Of a stretch of DNA of 64,000 nt, positions 1-7,714 are shown in pieces. The translations under genes and the position numbers were made by a program. The DNA lies in contig KB904821.1 of NCBI GenBank assembly GCA_000380225.1, positions 1,986,318 to 2,050,317 of the forward strand, in the 5' to 3' direction. The first letter of the stretch is position 1. Every line of letters starts with the position of its first letter. The DNA is from a filamentous cyanobacterium ESFC-1 (GTDB lineage: Bacteria > Cyanobacteriota > Cyanobacteriia > Cyanobacteriales > Spirulinaceae). Under the pieces are notes generated by a model that worked only from the letters and a program-made list of their open reading frames with translations, was not told where the DNA came from and did not search any database.

Positions 1-1464
1 GCCACCATAAACGTAAGTGCCGAGATAGCCCCGTAAGTCGCCCCCTTCCCAAGCATAGAGTTGGACTCCCGTTTCCAAGTCAAAGCCCGTCAGCGCCGAA
101 TCAACTACCGAATCTTGGCGGACTTGAGAGGTTTGGGTGAATTGTAGGAAGTTGCCGACGAATTGAGGATCGGTGGTGGTAGAGCTTAAGATAGTGCTAC
201 TTTCAGCGATGGTGGTAGTCGTATCCGCGATGGGAAAGTAGCCATTAATGCGGGTTTCCCAGATTCCGGTTTGAATATCGGCCCCGGTGCTGAGTTGGTG
301 GTAGGTTTGGCTGTTGTCGCTGCGGATGTCGTAGCCGAGATATGCGCCCCAAACTAAATCCCTGGCTTGGATATGGTTGCGATAACCGAGGAGGAGATTA
401 CCCCCTAAGCGTCCCCCTTTAGTAGCAATATTGAAGCGTCCTTCGGCAAAGGCAACGCTGTTACCGGGGTTTTGAGCTAGGGGAAGCCAACCGTAAACAC
501 TGCCATAACTGCTGTTATAACCGGCTTCGGGCCCGGTGGTGAATTGTCCGCCAAAGCGAGGGGAAAGGCTAAGATTTTGGCTTTCTGTGGCGATTTCTTC
601 GGGAGTTTCTGTTTCTTCAGTTTCGGTTTCTTGTGCGAGGAGAGGATAGGGAAAGAGATTAGTTGGGGAAGTCGAGGCAGTTTCGACAACTTTGACGGCG
701 GAAGCTGTGGATGCAGGGGTTTGAGGTGGTAGGGTTTCTGGTGTTGGAGAAGTTTCAACTGATGTGGTGCTAATTTCGAGATTGTCAACGGATGCAGGAG
801 TTTCTAGCGCTAAAACTTCTGGCGTTGGAGAGGTTTCAACCGCAGTGGTACTAATTTCGAGATTATTAAGGGATGCGGGGGTTTGAGGTGTTAGGGTTTC
901 GGAGGTCGGAGGAATTTCGATTGAAGTGGCGCTAATTTTGAGATTATTAACGGATGCAGGAGTTTCTGGCGCTAAAGTTTCTGGCGTTGGAGAGGTTTCA
1001 ACCGTAGTAGCGCTAATTTCGAGATTATTAAGGGATGGGGAGGTTTGAGGCGTTGCTGCGATATCTACTGGAAAATCGGTGTCGTAGATTTCCCAATCTG
1101 GCGTAACGGGGGGAGGGGATGAGGTGTTGAAGGCGGGCTGAAAGTCTGAGGGAGTCGCCGCAGTGGTCATTTCAACCGCTTCGATATCTTCGGCGGTGAG
1201 GGGATGGGGAAAGTGATTGATGGGAGGGGGTGCTACGGCTTCGGGGTTGATTTCCGTAGGGACGGTTTCCGGGTTGAGGCTGAAGGGGGGAGAAACCGCG
1301 TCCAATTGGGGCGTTATGGGCTGAGTGGATATCCCGGCTTCTGCTAATGTCCGAGCAACGGGTGTGGCTTCAACCGCCGCCGTGAGGGACAACAGGATGG
1401 CTGTGATGGTAGCAGATAGATAAAGGAAACACTGGAAGAAATAACGCGCCAGTTTTTTATTCAT
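1..1464 (-). CDS. Outer-membrane beta-barrel protein, inverse-autotransporter-like (C-terminus beyond window edge)
   Basis: Open for 488 codons from an ATG at 1464 to the left window edge, so the C-terminus is missing. It starts with a Sec-type signal (MNKKLARYF then a hydrophobic stretch ending near AAVEA). A long Pro/Thr/Ser-rich linker follows, containing 27-residue tandem repeats (core NLEIS..VETSPTPETL). From about residue 310 (FGGQFTTGPEAGYNSSYGS) comes a beta-barrel with motifs GNLLLGYRN, WGAYLGYDIRSDN and IWETRINGYFPIAD. The barrel closely matches the next gene (1614-4577). The GYR..LGAY.GYD...NGYFPI pattern resembles the barrel of intimin/invasin-type inverse autotransporters; that family call is inference. 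Probably outer-membrane and surface exposed. It lies 149 bp downstream of its paralogue on the same strand. Confidence 0.75.
   Translation of the reverse strand, partial: MNKKLARYFFQCFLYLSATITAILLSLTAAVEATPVARTLAEAGISTQPITPQLDAVSPPFSLNPETVPTEINPEAVAPPPINHFPHPLTAEDIEAVEMTTAATPSDFQPAFNTSSPPPVTPDWEIYDTDFPVDIAATPQTSPSLNNLEISATTVETSPTPETLAPETPASVNNLKISATSIEIPPTSETLTPQTPASLNNLEISTTAVETSPTPEVLALETPASVDNLEISTTSVETSPTPETLPPQTPASTASAVKVVETASTSPTNLFPYPLLAQETETEETETPEEIATESQNLSLSPRFGGQFTTGPEAGYNSSYGSVYGWLPLAQNPGNSVAFAEGRFNIATKGGRLGGNLLLGYRNHIQARDLVWGAYLGYDIRSDNSQTYHQLSTGADIQTGIWETRINGYFPIADTTTTIAESSTILSSTTTDPQFVGNFLQFTQTSQVRQDSVVDSALTGFDLETGVQLYAWEGGDLRGYLGTYVYGG
697..1056 (-). repeat. 81-bp (27-residue) tandem repeat inside the barrel protein linker
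   Basis: Units begin with GAGATTATTAA-type sequence on the + strand at 778, 859, 940 and 1021, exactly 81 bp apart, with a more diverged unit before 778. Alternate units resemble each other most (TTTCTGGCGCTAA type versus TTTGAGGTGTTAG type), suggesting duplication of a two-unit block. The encoded linker is Pro/Thr/Ser/Glu rich. Confidence 0.85.
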
Positions 1465-1613
1465 CGGTAGGATAAATAGAGAGTGCGATCGCGGTCAGTC
1501 TTCAAAATAGCACTTCTGTTACCCCGCGTCTTTTTCCCACAACGACAAACCGAGCCAAAGCGCAACACACTTCTACTCGATAAGATGGATTTTTGGATGT
1601 GAAATTTGAATTG

Positions 1614-4577
1614 TTAGGGTAGAAGAATTGGTGTGCCAGGAGTGCAAGCTGCCCCCACAGCAACAGCAGAGGCTGTGCTTGCCCCGATTGCGGCACTGTT
1701 GAACGCATTGAGTTGAGTATTATCTGCTTGCAAACTGGCTTGTACTCCCAAACCAGGATTGGAAACCTCAAACTGTAATTTCCCGACAGTAAGCAGTGTT
1801 CCGATTGGTGCTGGTAAATTAAGTCCTGTATCAACAATATTGCCGTTATTGAAGCTATTATTTTGGACTCGTAAGCAAGCTGTCGGTACAAAAGCTCCAG
1901 GCTGTGTAGACGATCTTGTTATTTGCAGAGGTGTACCATTAGTTAAAGTATTCCCTGTAACGGCTGCTTCTAATCGCGTTCCTTGTAATACTTGGAAGTT
2001 AATCCCTTGATTATTACTACCCGCAGGTAAGGTAATAGTATTGTTAGAAAAAACTGCGTTTGTAATTTGGGCTGTACTGTTTGTATTGCTGGCTACGGTA
2101 AGGAATCCTAAACGAATATCAATCCCATCATCGCCATTACCACTAATCGTATTATTTGAGATAGTTAAGCCGTTAATTCGAGCCGTTGCTTCTAAACCAA
2201 TCCCAATCCCATCACCGCGAATATCGGGCGCAACGCTATTGCCGTTATTATTAATTGTATTGCCAGAAATATCGATCGTTGCTTGAGCATTTCCGAGTAA
2301 ACCAATCAAAATTGCATCGTTGTAGTTATTATTAATTTGGTTACTTCCGGTAATGTTTAAATTCAGATTTCCGGTGGTATTGGCTAATACAATTCCTTGA
2401 CCATTAGCCAGAAGTATATTAGCATTTGTTCCACTTCCATCCGTGGCTGTCTCTGTGATGGTATTACCTGTGATGTTTGCTGTTCCAGTCACATTTGCCA
2501 AACGAATTCCTTGCCCTGTTGGAGCATTACCCCGTGTATTAGTAATTGTATTGTTAGCAATATTCAATGTACCGTTGGAGTTAGCAAGCTCAATGCCTCG
2601 ATTTAAGGCACTATTAATCGTATTATTTTCTACGGTTAGATTGCTCACAGCATTGGCTTCAATCCCACTATCCCCAGAGTTACTAATCGCAAAACCAGAG
2701 AAATTAATAGTTCCGGTAGAGTTAGTAAACCTGGCTCCGTTACCTGTTGGCGTATTGATTTGACTCCCTGTATTCGCCGCAATCGTAGCTGTACCACTCA
2801 CATTTTCAAGTTCAATCCCGTTACCCGGAGCATTATTACTGACTAAAGTGCTGTTTGTAATCGACAGATTATTGATTGTATTGCCTTGTAATAAACCTCC
2901 ATTGGTGGAAGTAATATTCATTCCTGCCAAAGCGACACTTCCAGTTATATCTTGAAGGAAAATAGCGAATTGATTGTTATTTTTAGTAACCGTACCGCCG
3001 TTGATGGCTAAATTGCCGGTTACATTGGTACAGCGAATGCCATTACTATTAGCCCCATTAACGTTAATGGTTACATTCTCTAAATTGAGGGCGGCTTCGC
3101 CGCTAATATTACTACAGGAAATGCCGCTTTCATTGGCATTATTGACAGTTAAAGTCAGATTTCGTAAGGTTCTCGTACCATTTAAACCGTCAATATTTAA
3201 GCCGCCTATTACGTTAAAACCATCGAAAACACTGTTGGCATTGGCGATAACTTGACCGTTAATGGTCGGCGTATTGCCACTACCGGATAAAGGTAAAGTC
3301 AGATTGCCTGTAGTTGTGGCGATTTGCTGTGTCGGGCCTGTTGAAAGTAGCTGCACATTACTGGGAATATTGAGATTACCCGTAAACGTGCCACTGCCCT
3401 GCACATAAACAATTTGATTGCCGTCGGTTGCAATGCCGTTGAGGGCTTCGCTAATGGTGTTGTAGGGGCTTTCAAATGTGCCGTTACCATTTCCCCCAGT
3501 GGAAGTGACATGACGGAAAAACCAGGGTTGTCCGGTAGCGGGGTTGGTAGCGTTGGTGGTGGTTGTGGTGGTGGTTGTGCTGCTGCTGCTACGTCGAGTC
3601 AGGGCGATTTGGCTTTGTCGCTGCACCCCTTCTCCCAGGCGGTTAACCACGGTGTTTTCGGGCTGATTGCTGCGAGTCCCGCCGAAACTTGCACCAAAAC
3701 TCAGAATTAAGTTTGTGCCAAATTCCCCGTCAGTTTGCAGAGTTAAGCCTACATTGGTGTTGGGAGTAGGACGAGCGATTAAGCGACTGCGGAAACCGAC
3801 GAAGGTGGAGACATTTTCGCCGCCATAAACATAAGTGCCGAGATAGCCCCGTAAGTCGCCTCCTTCCCAAGCATACAGTTTTGCTCCGGTTTCCAGGTCA
3901 AAGCCGGTTAGGGCTGAATCTACGATGCTTTCCCGGCGGACTGTGTTGGTTTGGGTGAATTGCAGTAAATTACCGACAAATTGGGGATTGGTGGCGGTGG
4001 AGTTGAGGATTGTGTCGCGGTTGACGACGGTGTTGGTGGTGTCAGCGATGGGAAAGTAGGCGTTGAGGCGGGTTTCCCAGATTCCGGTTTGTATATCAGC
4101 CCCGGTGCTGAGTTGGTGGTAGGTTTGGCTGTTGTCGCTGCGGATGTCGTAGCCGAGATATGCGCCCCAAACTAAATCCCTGGCTTGGATATGGTTGCGA
4201 TAACCGAGAAGGAGATTACCTCCTAAGCGTCCGCCTTCGGTGGCGATGTTGAAGCGTCCTTCGGCAAAGGCAACGCTGTTACCGGGGGTTTGAGCGAAGG
4301 GAATCCAAGTGTAAATGCTGCCATAACTGCTGTTGTAGCCCGCTTCGGGCCCGGTGGTGAATTGTCCGCCAAAGCGAGGGGTGAGGGTTAGGTCTGGCGG
4401 GGTTTCTGTGTCTATTTCTTGTGCGAGGAGAGAAGCAGCAGAAATATTATCTGGGGTTGAAGGATGGGGATTGAGGGGCGTTTCGGCGTGGGCTGCGACG
4501 TTGAGCCATCCGGGGATCAGGGCTGCACTTAGGTAGAGGAAGGGATGCAGGAAAATCGGCCTGGTTTTTCGGTTCAT
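1614..4577 (-). CDS. Barrel plus right-handed beta-helix surface protein, 987 aa
   Basis: ATG at 4577 followed by a signal peptide (MNRKTRPIFLHPFLYLSAAL, cleavage near AHA). A barrel domain spans about residues 65-330 (FGGQFTTGPEAGYNSS, GNLLLGYRN, TRLNAYFPIADTTN). A Ser/Thr-rich hinge (SSSSTTTTTTTT) follows, then from about 350 a long beta-helix. Its start carries the DUF1565-like phrase HVTSTGGNGNGTFESPYNTI, followed by many repeats of the type NTI.NNG..GI.L.N.TG. The barrel-then-passenger order fits an inverse-autotransporter-like surface adhesin; the family is inferred from motif resemblance. It is the upstream paralogue of the gene ending at position 1, with nearly identical barrel DNA. 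A C-terminal strand region (LTVGKLQFEVSN) ends the protein. Substrate or ligand unknown. Confidence 0.8.
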   Translation of the reverse strand: MNRKTRPIFLHPFLYLSAALIPGWLNVAAHAETPLNPHPSTPDNISAASLLAQEIDTETPPDLTLTPRFGGQFTTGPEAGYNSSYGSIYTWIPFAQTPGNSVAFAEGRFNIATEGGRLGGNLLLGYRNHIQARDLVWGAYLGYDIRSDNSQTYHQLSTGADIQTGIWETRLNAYFPIADTTNTVVNRDTILNSTATNPQFVGNLLQFTQTNTVRRESIVDSALTGFDLETGAKLYAWEGGDLRGYLGTYVYGGENVSTFVGFRSRLIARPTPNTNVGLTLQTDGEFGTNLILSFGASFGGTRSNQPENTVVNRLGEGVQRQSQIALTRRSSSSTTTTTTTTNATNPATGQPWFFRHVTSTGGNGNGTFESPYNTISEALNGIATDGNQIVYVQGSGTFTGNLNIPSNVQLLSTGPTQQIATTTGNLTLPLSGSGNTPTINGQVIANANSVFDGFNVIGGLNIDGLNGTRTLRNLTLTVNNANESGISCSNISGEAALNLENVTINVNGANSNGIRCTNVTGNLAINGGTVTKNNNQFAIFLQDITGSVALAGMNITSTNGGLLQGNTINNLSITNSTLVSNNAPGNGIELENVSGTATIAANTGSQINTPTGNGARFTNSTGTINFSGFAISNSGDSGIEANAVSNLTVENNTINSALNRGIELANSNGTLNIANNTITNTRGNAPTGQGIRLANVTGTANITGNTITETATDGSGTNANILLANGQGIVLANTTGNLNLNITGSNQINNNYNDAILIGLLGNAQATIDISGNTINNNGNSVAPDIRGDGIGIGLEATARINGLTISNNTISGNGDDGIDIRLGFLTVASNTNSTAQITNAVFSNNTITLPAGSNNQGINFQVLQGTRLEAAVTGNTLTNGTPLQITRSSTQPGAFVPTACLRVQNNSFNNGNIVDTGLNLPAPIGTLLTVGKLQFEVSNPGLGVQASLQADNTQLNAFNSAAIGASTASAVAVGAACTPGTPILLP

Positions 4578-4676
4578 CAGTAGAAATACGGAAAGAGCTA
4601 AATGGAGCCTCTAACTTAGCATTCCTAATATTGAAATCGTAACCTCAAAAGCATAAAGTTTTAGTAAAGCTGAGGA

Positions 4677-5321
4677 TCAAGCAGATTTTTGTTGCTTAAT
4701 GAAGGGGAGCAGGGAAAATAGGGCGAGAAAGCTTAAGGCAATGAAAAAGGAAAGGCGATCGCTCCCGTTTAAAGCCTGTCTTCCGGTAACGCCGAGCCAG
4801 GTATAGAGAATTGTACCGGGAATAATACCGAGGAATGTACCGAGGCTGTAGGTTTTGAGGTCGATGGGCGTGAGGCCAAACAGGAAGTTAACGAGGTTAA
4901 AGGGCGAAATCGGCGCGAAACGAACGGTTAGGACAAATTTGAGGGGCGATCGCCTGACTGCCCGGTGAAAGCGCTGTAAGGTGCGGCTGTGCTTGAATTT
5001 ACGACAGTACCAATCATGCAATAAATAGCGAGCGAGGAGAAAGGCCGCGATCGCGCCCAGGGTAGCCCCAATCACCGACCACAATGTTCCCCAAAATAAG
5101 CCAAACACTGCACCGCCAGCAATAGTTAAGACTGTACCGGGCAGGGCGATCGCACTCAAGAGGATATACGCACAGATAAACAAGCAAATCGCCCAAATGC
5201 CCAGGCTACAAAGGTTTTGCGTTAGAAAGTTTACATCGAAAATGACGCGCAAGGGGCTGAATAAACAGACAATGAGACCAGAAAAAAGGGCGACTACAAG
5301 CCAGGTTTTAGGTTTTGTCAT
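4677..5321 (-). CDS. TVP38/TMEM64 (VTT) family membrane protein, 214 aa
   Basis: Integral membrane protein with several hydrophobic segments. The VTT hallmark is FAPISPFNLVNFLFGLTPI (about residues 136-154) followed by GTFLGIIPGTILYTWLG; an upstream GTVLTIAGGAVFGLFWGTL block is the first re-entrant-type segment. The family is linked to lipid scrambling or membrane trafficking in eukaryotes; bacterial roles are mostly unknown. The ATG (5321) sits inside a TGACAAA heptamer array (ATGACAAATGACAAATG...), so the start codon and leader are themselves repeat sequence and no Shine-Dalgarno is visible. A second VTT gene lies just upstream at 5830-6585 beyond a repeat block. Confidence 0.85.
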   Translation of the reverse strand: MTKPKTWLVVALFSGLIVCLFSPLRVIFDVNFLTQNLCSLGIWAICLFICAYILLSAIALPGTVLTIAGGAVFGLFWGTLWSVIGATLGAIAAFLLARYLLHDWYCRKFKHSRTLQRFHRAVRRSPLKFVLTVRFAPISPFNLVNFLFGLTPIDLKTYSLGTFLGIIPGTILYTWLGVTGRQALNGSDRLSFFIALSFLALFSLLPFIKQQKSA

Positions 5322-5530
5322 TTGTCATTTGTCATTTGTCATTGGTTGTTGGTTATTGGTTGTTGGTTGTTGGTTATTGGTTATTGGTTATTTCTGGTGC
5401 GCATTCCCTTGCGCCTTACGGCGACGCGGGGTCGCACCAGTTATTGGTTATTGGTTATTTCTGGTGCGCATTCCCTTGCGCCTTACGGCGACGCGGGGTC
5501 GCACCAGTTATTGGTTATTGGTCATTTGTG
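5322..5530. repeat. Heptamer array and 67-bp tandem duplication with palindromic core
   Basis: Begins with TTTGTCA heptamers, then alternating GGTTATT/GGTTGTT heptamers. Bases 5374-5440 and 5441-5507 are a perfect 67-bp tandem duplication. Each copy carries a core flanked by the inverted ends CTGGTGCG...CGCACCAG, with GCGCCTTACGGCGACGCGGGG between them. The same core occurs inverted and reiterated at 61165-61280. Confidence 0.9.
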
Positions 5531-5812
5531 ACAAGTTAAGGTTTTGGTTGAATTGTCAAGTTTCTCGTAGGGGCGGGGTTTCCCCGTCCAATCCTCACCC
5601 ATTTACCCCGTCAATTTTGTTGTTACCGTCGCCTCTAACTGCTGTATTCAAAGATAAGATTGGGCGAGGAAACCTGGCCCCTACAAGGGTTTTAGAGCAT
5701 TCTTGACATTGTGGCTGTTGCCTTAACTTGTCACGATTAGTTATTGGTTATTGGTTATTGGGCGGGGAAACCCCGCCCCTACAAGCCCACTGCCCAAAAA
5801 ACTGATGACTGA
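5527..5812. repeat. Dispersed palindromic repeats (GGGCGGGGTTTCCCCG family)
   Basis: This gene-free stretch holds the motif GTAGGGGCGGGGTTTCCCCG at about 5568-5590, a degenerate inverted relative near 5660-5688, and GGGCGGGGAAACCCCGCCCC at 5759-5778. The flanks GTGACAAGTTAAGG (5527) and CCTTAACTTGTCAC (5721) form an inverted pair around part of it. The same modules recur at 18630-18700, 29530-29735 and 32084-32280. No coding gene seen. Confidence 0.8.
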
Positions 5813-5829
5813 TTACTGAAAAAAGCTGC

Positions 5830-6585
5830 CTAAGACTCCGATCGCACCGATGTAACGTCACCTTCAGCTAAATTAGAAGAATCTGAGTCTTTATCTTCGA
5901 TTTGACGATCGAGGGCTTTTTTGGCAATTTTGGTGACATACCAAGTGACGGCGATCGTGGCGATAACGCCGATAATATTGAGAATAAGACGGACGCGATC
6001 GCCATCGCCACTTCCGGTTGCTGCAATACGGGGAAGATAGCCCAAATACACATAAGCCACTGTCCCCGGCATCATACCAATCCACGACGCGAGGACGTAA
6101 TCTCGCAGGGAAACTTGGGTGACACCAAAGGCATAATTCAAAAAAACGAAGGGAAAAACGGGGGAAAGTCGCGTGAGTCCGACGATTTTCCAGCCTTGTT
6201 TGGCAACGGCGCTATCAATCGTTTTAAATCGCGGTTTTTCCTCGATTTGCTTAGACACCCAACCCCTGGCAATATAACGACCCACCAGAAATGATACCGT
6301 TGCGGCTAGGGTAGAAGCCACGGAGACGAGAATTGAGCCTTTGACGACACCAAAAGTAAACCCCGCACCCAGGGTTAAAACTGCCCCGGAAATGAGGAAT
6401 ACTGAAGCTAGGATATAGATGGCAATAAACGCGATCGCGCCCCAAGCCCCCAAGCCTTCAATCCAGTCTAAAGCACTGTTGAGTAAATCATTGATTTGAC
6501 CGAATAAACCAAACATTTGAGCCGCGATAATCGCTCCAGCAACAACAACAAAAATGGCAATAAATTTCAGGATTTTCTGATTCAA
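5830..6585 (-). CDS. Second TVP38/TMEM64 (VTT) family membrane protein, about 251 aa
   Basis: VTT-domain protein with the hallmark LSPVFPFVFLNYAFGVTQV and GMMPGTVAYVYLG, preceded by GAVLTLGAGFTFGVVKG. The N-terminal hydrophobic helix is FIAIFVVVAGAIIAAQMF and the C-terminal tail is charged. No ATG exists near the N-terminus. I chose TTG at 6585 because GGAGGA (6593-6598) lies 7 nt upstream; a longer TTG reading to 6633 would overlap the arsS end by 22 bp. It follows arsM and arsS closely on the same strand, so it is probably cotranscribed and may act in the membrane step of that arsenic pathway (inference). Distinct from the downstream VTT gene at 4677-5321. Confidence 0.85.
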   Translation of the reverse strand: MNQKILKFIAIFVVVAGAIIAAQMFGLFGQINDLLNSALDWIEGLGAWGAIAFIAIYILASVFLISGAVLTLGAGFTFGVVKGSILVSVASTLAATVSFLVGRYIARGWVSKQIEEKPRFKTIDSAVAKQGWKIVGLTRLSPVFPFVFLNYAFGVTQVSLRDYVLASWIGMMPGTVAYVYLGYLPRIAATGSGDGDRVRLILNIIGVIATIAVTWYVTKIAKKALDRQIEDKDSDSSNLAEGDVTSVRSES

Positions 6586-6592
6586 AATTGAA

Positions 6593-6598
6593 TCCTCC
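6593..6598 (-). promoter_or_regulatory. Strong Shine-Dalgarno deciding a TTG start
   Basis: GGAGGA on the minus strand, 7 nt before TTG at 6585. It is the only good ribosome binding site near the N-terminus of the VTT gene. Confidence 0.6.
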
Positions 6599-6611
6599 GA
6601 TTGCTTGAGTT

Positions 6612-7625
6612 TTAAATTAATGAGCCGCCACAACTAGAGCCACTTCCGGCGGTACAACCGTAGCAATAAGGAGCAGTTTGAATGGTAGAAATTAAGTCTA
6701 AGTTATGGGCTTCTAATAACTTAGAAACTGTCACGGCTTCCCCGTTGGGCATTTTTGCGGGTAAGTTTTCCATTTGGTTAAAGTCGCAGTCGTAAACATT
6801 ACCAAGGTAATCAATCGAAAGCTCGTTACGACACATTAATTGCGATACAGTTTCGCCGTTGTAGTTGTCTTCTAAAAAGCGTAAGTAAATTTGATGCCAG
6901 CCTCGACGCTGAAAGTATTGTTTGGTGCGGCCAATGGGCAAATTGGTAATGGTCAGAAGATGGTTAAATTGAATGCCAAAATATTCTTCTAAGTAGGCTT
7001 TATAATCCTTTTCTAACTTTTCTTGAGCCGGGGGAAGATTAAAGTCTTCGCTCATGGGTAAAGCGGGATTATAAACTAAGTCTACGATTAATTGGGGGTC
7101 GCGTCCGTACCCCAAAGCGTTCAATTGTTGCAATGCTTTAATGGATTCTTCATACACTCCTGTTCCTCTTTGCTTATCGACGTTACTTTGAAGATAGCAG
7201 GGCAGAGAAGCCACAACCCGCACTTTATGTTGCGCGAAATATTGCGGCAAGTCTTCAAACCCCGGCTCAAAAAAGATGGTCAAGTTTGACCGGACAATAA
7301 TCTCTTTGTTTTGAGCAAAAGCAGCTTCGACAATGGGCTTAAAGCCATAGTTCATTTCCGGCGCACCCCCGGTTAAGTCTACGGTTTGAATCTGGGGAAA
7401 ACGGTTAATAATTTCGATTAACTGTTCGCAGACTTCTGGGGATAATTCTTCTGTCCGTTTGGGCCCGGCTTCAACGTGACAATGGGTACACGCGAGGTTA
7501 CATCTACGGCCTAGGTTAATTTGTAAAACGCTAATTTGCTGTTTACGAAGGGGCTTTTTGATTTTGTCTTGAAAGGGGGTTAATTTTTGAGTTTTAGCGG
7601 TAGAAGTTTGAGGGGATTGTGTCAT
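6612..7625 (-). CDS. arsS: ArsS-type radical SAM protein (arsenosugar biosynthesis), 337 aa
   Basis: Radical SAM enzyme with the iron-sulfur cysteine motif CNLACTHC (about residues 42-49), LTGGAPEMN as the SAM-binding GGE-like segment, and a C-terminal half of the DUF3641 type ending in the Cys-rich YCYGCTAGSGSSCGGSLI. Length and architecture fit ArsS, which couples a deoxyadenosyl group to dimethylarsenite on the way to arsenosugars. It lies 89 bp downstream of arsM and 26 bp upstream of the VTT gene on the same strand, consistent with an arsM-arsS-VTT operon. All key cysteines are present. Confidence 0.93.
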   Translation of the reverse strand: MTQSPQTSTAKTQKLTPFQDKIKKPLRKQQISVLQINLGRRCNLACTHCHVEAGPKRTEELSPEVCEQLIEIINRFPQIQTVDLTGGAPEMNYGFKPIVEAAFAQNKEIIVRSNLTIFFEPGFEDLPQYFAQHKVRVVASLPCYLQSNVDKQRGTGVYEESIKALQQLNALGYGRDPQLIVDLVYNPALPMSEDFNLPPAQEKLEKDYKAYLEEYFGIQFNHLLTITNLPIGRTKQYFQRRGWHQIYLRFLEDNYNGETVSQLMCRNELSIDYLGNVYDCDFNQMENLPAKMPNGEAVTVSKLLEAHNLDLISTIQTAPYCYGCTAGSGSSCGGSLI

Positions 7626-7714
7626 TAGTAATATTAAAGTAAAAGCGGTTGCAAAATAAAGCCAATTCAGGCGAGATAAAATGGTATTGTCCCGCCTTGG
7701 ATGAGGGTCTCAAG

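Noticed and set aside
5197-5706. Plus-strand ORFs over 5197-5706
   Set aside because: They read through repeat DNA and the antisense of the VTT gene; no family features.
6586-6633. Longer start for the VTT gene at TTG 6633
   Set aside because: Overlaps arsS and lacks a ribosome binding site, while TTG 6585 has GGAGGA at 7 nt.
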